Source: Pelagophyceae sp. CCMP2097
Taxonomy: Eukaryota; Sar; Pelagophyceae
DNA: 10,822 nucleotides
Assembly (NCBI GenBank): GCA_026770575.1
Contig: MU657404.1
Coordinates: 1 to 10,822, forward strand
Direction of reading: 5' to 3'
Under the pieces are notes generated by a model that saw nothing but the letters and a program-made list of their open reading frames with translations, searched no databases and had not been told where the DNA came from. Below, piece by piece: positions 6,197 to 10,822 of the stretch. How positions within the stretch are numbered: the stretch's first letter is position 1; every line of letters starts with the position of its first letter. Both the position numbers and the translations under genes were made by a program.

Positions 6197-7508
6197 CTAC
6201 TCGGACGGCCGCCCCGAAGGTGTCGCGGCGGCCACGCTGGGCAGCCGGCGTGCGTCGGCGGCGCTTGTGGTGCTCCGTGATGCCGGCTGCCACCTTGTTG
6301 TCCTGAGCATGAGGATCGCGTTGCGTTGGCACTCGACGTTTCTCTTTTTGTCTCGGATGCACGCGTACCGCCGCTTAAGTCGCTTCTTTAGCGCGTGGAT
6401 GGACTCGGCGGCGTCCTCGCACATGATGCCGCAGCAAAACCACTTGGCCGCAAAGGCCGGCAGCTCCGTCTCGAGCACGTGCGTCATCAGCGGGACGTTG
6501 CGGCCCACAAACGTCGCGCGGAACGCGACGTCGTAGTCCTTGCACGCGACCTTGAGTATCTCAACCTCCTCGAAGGCGAGCATGCGCGACGGGCGCGCGA
6601 GCGCGTGCACGATGGCGAGGCGGCGCCAGAGGCAGACGTGCTTCTTGACGATCTCGAGCGCGAGCGGCTTGGAAGCGTCCGGCATGGCGTCTACGACGGA
6701 CATACCGAGCTGCTTCGCGTTGTAGAGGCACACTTTGGCGTGCTCGCCGACGAACGCGCCCGAGTGGAAGGCACATCGGTCGGCACCTTCCCTGACCAAG
6801 CCGCCTTCCGCCGCGATTTTTGCGACGCCCGCGGCCGTCTTCTGCGCGCGCAGCGCCGTGATCTTGGTCGTTCTGGCGGCGATCTCGGCGTCGAGCGTCG
6901 CCAGCTTGCCGGCGGCCTCGGCCTGCTCGGCTGCGGCGCCCTTCTTGAACTCTCGCAGCTGCTTGGCCTTGTCGTGCGAGGCGCGCGACACTCCGTCCCG
7001 CTCCATTTGCAGAGAATGCACCGACGTCGGCTGGCACGCCGACATGGTCATACCCTGCGAAAGGCAGCCCTGAAAAAGGCGCCGCGCCTCGGTCTCGTAC
7101 TCGGCCTTGTTGGTCTTGGCGCACACGACACGCGCCTCTAAAACCTTCTTCTCTGCGCGGTCCGGGTCGCTTAGCCTCGAGCGCGCAGGCGTGAAAATCG
7201 TGGAGCTTCATGCCGAGCGCCTCGGCCCACGACGTGTTCAGGAATCTGGCCACAAACTTCGGGTCAGGGTTCAAGGCGCACCACCAGGAAGGGTGCCGCA
7301 GCGCCATGTGGGCGATCAGGCGTGCCGGGTCTGCGGATGCGCGCCTAAGATTAAGAGTGCTCAAAGTCCCCTTGTCGCGGGCGCACACGCCCAGGGAATG
7401 TCTCTTGATAAAATGTCCAAACGGTCTCCACCTTAGGTATCGACCGGCTCTAGAGGGCCCATGGCCACCTCCTGGCACACTTAGGTGGAGACCATTCGAC
7501 CATTTCAA
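6197..7508 (-). pseudogene. Frameshifted gene with coiled-coil region and transposase-like C-terminal region
   Basis: I cannot name this gene. On the minus strand an open frame from about 7508 carries RHPSWWCALNPDPKF and LNTSWAEALGMKLHDFHAC. Near 7166-7173 the reading must shift by one base to continue as DPDRAEKKVLEARVVCAKTNK, and it then runs to 6197. A stretch rich in Ala, Lys, Glu and Gln (about 6835-6985) looks like a coiled coil. The C-terminal part has HVLETELPAFAAKW, then CGIMCEDAAESIHALKKRL and RRYACIRDK. A Glu followed by an IH(A) helix and basic residues recalls the C-terminal segment of KDZ-type and related cut-and-paste transposases, but no catalytic triad can be assigned. Near 6305 another frame (QDNKVAAGITEHHKRRRR) may be the true C-terminus. 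No start is credible: the first codon of the frame is TTG, and upstream sequence is not clearly coding. Confidence 0.55.
7411..7507. repeat. Inverted repeat of about 25 bp with a 45-nt loop
   Basis: GGTCTCCACCT (7423-7433) pairs perfectly with AGGTGGAGACC (7483-7493). The pairing extends outward with a few mismatches (AAATGTCCAAAC against the complement of ATTCGACCATTT). It lies at the 5' end of the minus-strand gene region and could be a small foldback insertion or a boundary of that element. Confidence 0.6.
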
Positions 7509-7777
7509 CCCTGCACGGCCCCAGCCGATTTGAAATATAGCCGGTGCTCTCCAGAGGCATGTAGGACGTCCCTGTCAGATCTTTTCGAGGACACGGAGGC
7601 GAGACGCGGTGCGCGCACGGCGCCCTCGTCATTGCTCCCTGAACCTACCCCGTCAGCGCGCACACGACGAGGCAAAAGGCCAACATAGATCGCTATAAAT
7701 CCAAATCTGGTATTTGCTGGATGACGATTTTCCTTATTTGAAACAGCCGTGCGCTATCCAGTCGGATGACTCTTCGC
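7509..7777. other. Stretch without a recognised gene
   Basis: Short open frames on both strands have no recognisable content. TATAAAT at 7695-7701 and TATATTT (minus strand, near 7540) are TATA-like, but no gene with a defined start lies downstream of either. Confidence 0.4.
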
Positions 7778-7826
7778 CGATCGGTGGATCGGTGGATCGG
7801 CCGATCCGATCGGCGGATCGGTCGAT
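7778..7826. repeat. GATCGG/CCGATC simple repeat cluster
   Basis: Seven GATC tetramers occur in 49 bases, mostly as CGATCGG or GGATCGG units with a 4-8 bp period and inverted units (GGATCGGCCGATCC). The cluster is therefore both a tandem repeat and locally palindromic. Confidence 0.7.
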
Positions 7827-7860
7827 TCCTAGGGCGCTTTTTCCAAAAAGGGGGAGTCTC

Positions 7861-7889
7861 ACCCCCAGTTTATACCAAACACTAAAAAC
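7861..7889 (+). repeat. 29-bp repeat, inverted partner at 9846-9874
   Basis: ACCCCCAGTTTATACCAAAC followed by (A/G)CTAAAAAC matches the reverse complement of 9846-9874 at 28 of 29 bases. A shorter relative, TTGGTATAAAC, is at 8688-8698. The core GTATAAA is TATA-box-like, so this may be a shared promoter element or the terminal repeat of a 2.0-kb unit. No target duplication is visible. Confidence 0.55.
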
Positions 7890-7890
7890 T

Positions 7891-8061
7891 CGAGGCGGCC
7901 TTTTTTGCGCCTTTTTGGGGGTTTCCGCCGTTTTTTTTTATAAAACCGCTGCTTCTAGCTGGCTAACCTCGCTTTGTTAGTGACCCCCCCAAATCGGTAC
8001 CCCGCTAATTTTCCGTACCTCGAAAAAAATGCGCGGCTCCGCAATGATGACCCCCAGGACG
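7891..8061. other. Homopolymer-rich non-coding stretch
   Basis: Runs of T, G and A alternate (CCTTTTTTGCGCCTTTTTGG, a run of nine T near 7933, CCCCCCC at 7984). No coding region is supported. Confidence 0.4.
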
Positions 8062-8624
8062 TTCTCAGCGCGCGCCCCCCCCCCCCCCCCGGCGAGTGGT
8101 GCGTTCGACGCGCAGCGTTGCGGGCCATACTGAGTACCCAAAGTCACTGCCGTCGCGCGAGCGCGCCGCCCGCAATATGGGGGAAGAGGGCCGCCGGGGC
8201 GCTCGCGGCGCGCTTCGTGGGCCACTCAGAGTGGCCATCTTCCCGGGGCGGCAACCCCAGCACACGAAGTGACCCTCCCGAGCCAGCGGAGCCTCCGACC
8301 GAAAGGCCGCTGCGTTTCCGCCGGCGTCCGCCGCGTAGCGCTTGCGTCCCAACACATGGTGTCACCCGCCGGCCTACGTCGCGGCGCCGCTGGCTCAAGA
8401 GGGCCGCATCGTACCCTTGAGGTGCCGCCCCGAGAAGATGGCCACCCTGAGCGGCCCACGAAGCGCGCCGTGAGCGCCCTGCGGCTCTCTTCCCCCCTTT
8501 TTTCGCATATTGCGGGCGGCGCGCGCGCGCGACGGTGGTAAACTTTTGGTACTTATTATGGCCCGCAACGCTGCGCGTCGAACGCACCACTCGCGACCCC
8601 CAGGGAGCGCGCGCGCGCTGAGAA
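8062..8624. repeat. Large imperfect palindrome (foldback structure), about 563 bp
   Basis: Positions 8062-8289 match the reverse complement of 8387-8624 with small indels and roughly 80% identity by eye, around a spacer of about 97 bp (8290-8386). The outer ends are TTCTCAGCGCGCGC (8062-8075) and its complement (8611-8624). The arms share GCGAGTGGTGCGTTCGACGC, GCCGCCCGCAATATG, GCGCTTCGTGGGCC and GAGCCAGCGG. A run of 16 C (8075-8090) sits in the left arm only. No gene is supported inside: the overlapping open frames on both strands follow from the GC-rich palindrome. It may be a foldback-type transposable element, or an inverted duplication giving a hairpin RNA if transcribed. Confidence 0.75.
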
Positions 8625-8666
8625 ATCCCCTACCGCCCGAGAAAGACTTTCTGCCAAAAGCGAGGG

Positions 8667-9419
8667 CTAGAACCTAGGAATTCCAAGTTGGTATAAACCG
8701 AACTCGGACCCTATAACAAGAGCGCACCGGAGGCACACAAAGGCCCCGTTTTTTTTAATCAATAAGTTGAAAGTGCTAGGAATTTCTAAGTGGTGTTTCT
8801 TTGAAAGCACGAAAAGGCATTTTGAGTGGTCAGGTGTGAGCTGAAGCCACGGCACTCTGGACTCGTCGCTGTTGAAGAGTGACAAGTGCGGCCAGTGCAC
8901 CTTTTGGACACCACCTCGCAAGGCTCCACATGCGAGACCTACCGCGCTTCCCTGGCACGAGCCCCCGTGCACTCTCAAATGAGAGAAAGACAGAGATAAA
9001 GAGATCTCGGGGCGCAGGGAGGCTGCGTCGAGCCCCGAGGCTTCCAGCCGGCGCCTCTGCCGCGCGCCCGTTCTGCGGTCCACGCAGTACCACAGCGCAG
9101 CGCGTCCCGCCGAAGAGACGTGCGCGCGCGGGCCCGCCAAAGCCGCGAGCGGAGAGACGTGCGCGCGCGGGCCCGCCTTAGCCGCGAGCGGGTCTGCGAT
9201 TGCGCCGGGCTCGTCGGAGAGCGCGCAGTACCACAGCGCGGCGCGTCCCGCCGAAGAGACTTGCGCTCGCGGGCCCGCCAAAGCCGCGAGCGGGTCTGCG
9301 ATTGCGTCGGGCTCGTCGGAGAGCGCCGGTTCGTCGACCCGCTCGCTCCGGCGAGCGGGCACGGGCGCGTCGACGACGAGCACGCGCTCGACGTCCTCGG
9401 CCTTCGACTCCTCAACCAT
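8667..9419 (-). CDS. Possible protein with 34-residue tandem repeats, unknown function
   Basis: From ATG 9419 on the minus strand the frame runs 250 codons to a stop at 8667-8669. It is also open upstream to a TAG near 9515, encoding a hydrophobic Ala/Leu stretch (SVFLAARLAVLAAA) that could be part of a signal or membrane segment if an upstream exon exists. After an acidic-basic lead (AEDVERVLVVDAPVPARR) comes a repeat unit with SDEP.AIADPLAALAGPRA and VSSAGRAALWYC. It occurs twice, the copy nearer the window start (9084-9224) carrying an extra 13-residue half unit. Repeat lengths of 102, 39 and 141 bp are all divisible by three, as expected if the frame was kept by selection. The last 90 residues are encoded by AT-richer DNA and may be 3' non-coding sequence read by chance. 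No known domain is recognised. Confidence 0.4.
   Translation of the reverse strand: MVEESKAEDVERVLVVDAPVPARRSERVDEPALSDEPDAIADPLAALAGPRAQVSSAGRAALWYCALSDEPGAIADPLAAKAGPRAHVSPLAALAGPRAHVSSAGRAALWYCVDRRTGARQRRRLEASGLDAASLRPEISLSLSFSHLRVHGGSCQGSAVGLACGALRGGVQKVHWPHLSLFNSDESRVPWLQLTPDHSKCLFVLSKKHHLEIPSTFNLLIKKNGAFVCLRCALVIGSEFGLYQLGIPRF
8673..8797 (+). repeat. Pair of diverged direct repeats (CTAGGAATTCCAAGTTGGTA type)
   Basis: CCTAGGAATTCCAAGTTGGT (from 8673) and GCTAGGAATTTCTAAGTGGT (from 8776) are related copies 103 bp apart. They lie at the 3' end of the minus-strand repeat-protein frame, and one includes the TTGGTATAAAC motif seen elsewhere. Confidence 0.45.
9084..9325. repeat. Coding-phase minisatellite (141-bp and 39-bp units)
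   Basis: GCAGTACCACAGCGC starts at 9084 and again at 9225, 141 bp apart. Inside the first unit, AGAGACGTGCGCGCGCGGGC occurs at 9114 and 9153, 39 bp apart. Without that nested duplication the unit is 102 bp. The copies are over 90% alike by eye. Confidence 0.85.
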
Positions 9420-9431
9420 CGCGGCAGCCAA

Positions 9432-9613
9432 GACGGCGAGTCTGGCCGCAAGAAAGACGGATGCCTGCCGGCCCGAGCAGAACGCGTTGTCGTTGCTCCC
9501 CGCCCGTGACTACGAAGTCGCCGGCGGGGACCCGGCCGACAAAGGTCCACCCGAGACGCCAGTCACACACTCAAAAACCCTCACGGACTACAGAACCTCA
9601 CTGATTTACCCGG
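9432..9613. other. Stretch without a supported gene
   Basis: The minus-strand frame of the repeat protein stays open to about 9515. Beyond that no coding signal is evident. Confidence 0.35.
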
Positions 9614-9685
9614 GGACAGACATAAGGACAGACATAAGGACGGACAGAAGGACAGAAGGACAGACAGAAGGACAGACGGACAGAC
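9614..9685 (+). repeat. GGACAGA microsatellite
   Basis: A 72-bp tract of GGACAGACATAA units turns into GGACAGAA and GGACAGAC units of 8 bp. It is a variable-length simple repeat (12-bp then 8-bp period) and is not coding. Confidence 0.9.
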
Positions 9686-9758
9686 AAAATTGCCCCTGAT
9701 AATCCTTCAATCAAATGACCCGAAGGGCCCTGACCGTAAACTGACGTTGATCAAACGG

Positions 9759-9782
9759 TTCAGGCCCCTTTCGGGGCCTGAA
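9759..9782. repeat. Perfect 10-bp stem hairpin TTCAGGCCCC/GGGGCCTGAA
   Basis: TTCAGGCCCC (9759-9768), loop TTTC, GGGGCCTGAA (9773-9782). It is followed by A residues on the plus strand, so it lacks the trailing U run of an intrinsic terminator. It is probably a structural repeat. Confidence 0.7.
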
Positions 9783-9845
9783 AAAATCGGCCTCCTTGGA
9801 TTTTTCCGTCGCAAAACTTGGCCGACAGGAAAAGGGCCCGGATTG

Positions 9846-9874
9846 GTTTTTAGCGTTTGGTATAAACTGGGGGT
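9846..9874 (-). repeat. 29-bp repeat, inverted partner of 7861-7889
   Basis: The reverse complement begins ACCCCCAGTTTATACCAAAC and differs from 7861-7889 at one base. It lies 34 bp from the end of the family X right-copy homology at 9908. Confidence 0.55.
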
Positions 9875-9907
9875 CAGGCGGAATTTCCTTCCGAGACTCA
9901 TGTAACA

Positions 9908-10011
9908 TTCAGCTTATTTCATACTATCTGCCTCTACGGAGGGCACTCCACACGATCGCCGCCTTCACAAGAAACCGCTTTTGGTCATTCTGGTGAAAAG
10001 TACTTTAGAAT
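9908..10011 (-). repeat. 3' flank of family X, right copy
   Basis: Downstream of the right copy's stop, 9908-9975 matches 1417-1484 at about 63 of 68 bases in inverted orientation. The part between the stop and 9975 is less alike and has a small insertion relative to the left copy. Confidence 0.6.
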
Positions 10012-10733
10012 TTAGCACCGGTCGTCGCATGCGTCGCGCTCGTCTTGGTCGTCGTAGTCGCAGTCGTGCGACGCGTCGTCCTCGTCGTCCATCTCCTTGT
10101 ACGCGGGCTGCGGCTCGACGTGCGCCCTGGGCCGCATGATGACGCTGCCGCCGCCGAAGTTTGCGCCCGAAAAGTTGGCGCCCCGGAGGTCGGCGCCCGA
10201 AAAGTTGTACACGTCCTGCTGCGCGGGCACCGCCAGCGACACCGTACACTACCTGCTGCGCGGGCACCGCCAGCGACACCGGGGCTGCGGCCGGCGGCCG
10301 CCGCGCCGCGGCAGCCGGACCGCGCGGGGCCGCTGCCGCCGCCCGCCCGCGCTCCGGCAACTCGGGGCGCGGGGCCGACACTGCCGGGGCGCGCTGTGGT
10401 GGCGTCGGCAGCCGCTGCAGCGGCATGACCGGCATCCTTTCCTCGAAAATCTCGTCGGGCGGAAAGCCCCACGGCCCGTCATCATCTGGGCACGTCACCT
10501 TATCCAGGCTGAACGAGTTCCGCGTCTGGGCGTGGCGCGCATCGTCGCGGAGGCTGTCCAGTGATTCTTCGGCGAAGAGCGACACTGAAAATCCCGACAG
10601 CGGCCCGTCGTCGTCCGCTGGGTCGTCGCAGATGACCGGAGCGACGTCGTCCATCGTCGTGCAGATGGCCGGGGGCAGGTAGGTCATGCCGATGGCGGGG
10701 CCCTCGCAGTCGCCGTCCACATCAATCGGCGAT
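10012..10733 (-). pseudogene. Family X, right copy (inverted, central domain absent, frameshifted)
   Basis: On the minus strand, 10571-10734 matches 51-215 at roughly 88% and encodes the same acidic N-terminus (GPAIGMTYLPP, ICDDPADDDGPLSGFSVS). A stretch absent from the left copy follows (SLRDDARHAQTRNSFSLDKV, PDDDGPWGFPPDEIFEERM), then an Ala/Pro/Arg-rich linker, then VPAQQ. Here a 37-bp tandem duplication (10207-10280) shifts the frame. The proper C-terminus, with DVYNFSGADLRGANFSGANF and an acidic end, resumes in another frame and stops at 10012-10014. The roughly 900-bp central domain of the left copy is missing. The N-terminal start is also unclear: an in-frame TAA lies just upstream of the conserved SPID, and the first usable codon is a GTG at 10718-10720. 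The copy may therefore be 5'-cut or have an unseen upstream exon. Confidence 0.6.
10207..10280. repeat. 37-bp tandem duplication in family X right copy
   Basis: Units 10207-10243 and 10244-10280 are identical at 35 of 37 positions. The core is CCTGCTGCGCGGGCACCGCC plus nine more bases. The left family X copy has a single unit. Because 37 is not divisible by three, the extra unit separates the two coding frames of the right copy. On the minus strand the 37-bp stretch 10252-10216 begins with GT and ends with AG. Confidence 0.85.
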
Positions 10734-10822
10734 ATTTACTTTAAACGATCAAACAGTCGGCGCGGAGGGCGGGCGAAGTGCAGCGAGCAGAGAAACGGGA
10801 GAGCGCGAAGAGAAGCGGCGGG
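10734..10822. other. Upstream sequence of the right family X copy
   Basis: No homology to 1-50 is seen, so the two family X copies diverge at 51/10734. On the minus strand the first 50 bases are pyrimidine-rich (CTTCTCTTCGCGCTCTCCCG and similar). No ATG occurs in frame before the conserved region. A promoter or the end of another repeat is possible, but nothing decides. Confidence 0.35.

Noticed and set aside
6395..7141. 248-codon plus-strand frame opposite the minus-strand gene
   Set aside because: Its Arg/Leu/Gly-rich composition is that expected from antisense GC-rich coding DNA. The minus-strand reading has coherent helices and motifs that continue across the frameshift.
8065..8590. Several overlapping open frames inside the large palindrome
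   Set aside because: They occur on both strands because the arms are inverted copies with few AT-rich stops. None has a recognisable domain.
9084..9685. Possible CRISPR-like array
   Set aside because: The repeats are contiguous or nested with no unique spacers, one set is in coding phase and the other is a microsatellite, and the context is eukaryotic.
9759..9788. Rho-independent terminator
   Set aside because: The stem is good, but the run after it on the plus strand is A, not T. On the minus strand the T run precedes the stem.
10734..10822. Polypyrimidine tract and 3' splice site before the right family X copy
   Set aside because: The pyrimidine-rich stretch is too far from a suitable AG, and the nearest AG is followed directly by an in-frame TAA.

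Overview
The window looks like repeat-rich nuclear DNA from a eukaryote, probably a GC-rich microalga or another protist. No prokaryotic operon layout, ribosome binding sites or tRNA/rRNA genes are visible. The recognisable proteins are decayed eukaryotic transposable elements: a Ty1/copia pol gene, a hAT transposase tail and a transposase-like remnant. The Ala/Arg/Asp-rich proteins and the style of the copia linker domain fit pelagophyte or haptophyte algae, but this assignment is an inference.

Layout, left to right. (1) Positions 32-1484, plus strand: a frameshifted member of a gene family ('family X') with an acidic N-terminus and a pentapeptide-like C-terminal tail. (2) About 1485-4820, plus strand: a 5'-truncated Ty1/copia element. 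It retains the integrase C-terminal end, a low-complexity linker, reverse transcriptase and RNase H, and has one in-frame TGA. Its pol frame is split by a 546-bp element with perfect 34-bp terminal inverted repeats and TA target duplications (2278-2823). (3) 5394-5792, plus strand: a hAT transposase C-terminal dimerisation remnant, flanked by copies of a CAAATGTCG motif. (4) 6197-7508, minus strand: a frameshifted gene with a coiled-coil-like stretch and a Cys/His-containing C-terminal region, possibly from a transposase. (5) 7690-8660: non-coding repeat terrain with a GATCGG cluster, a poly-C run and a large imperfect palindrome (8062-8624). (6) 8667-9419, minus strand: a possible gene whose 34-residue tandem repeats all have lengths divisible by three. 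(7) 9614-9685: a GGACAGA microsatellite. (8) 9908-10734, minus strand: a second copy of family X in inverted orientation, lacking the central domain of the left copy and frameshifted by a 37-bp tandem duplication.

The genes do not form a pathway. The window is best read as nested and decayed mobile elements between two inverted copies of one repeated gene family. The least explained items are family X, the minus-strand gene at 6197-7508, the palindrome and the in-frame repeat protein. Every coding region except possibly the last carries a frameshift, stop or truncation. Either the region is genuinely decayed or the underlying assembly contains uncorrected indels; the sequence alone cannot settle which.
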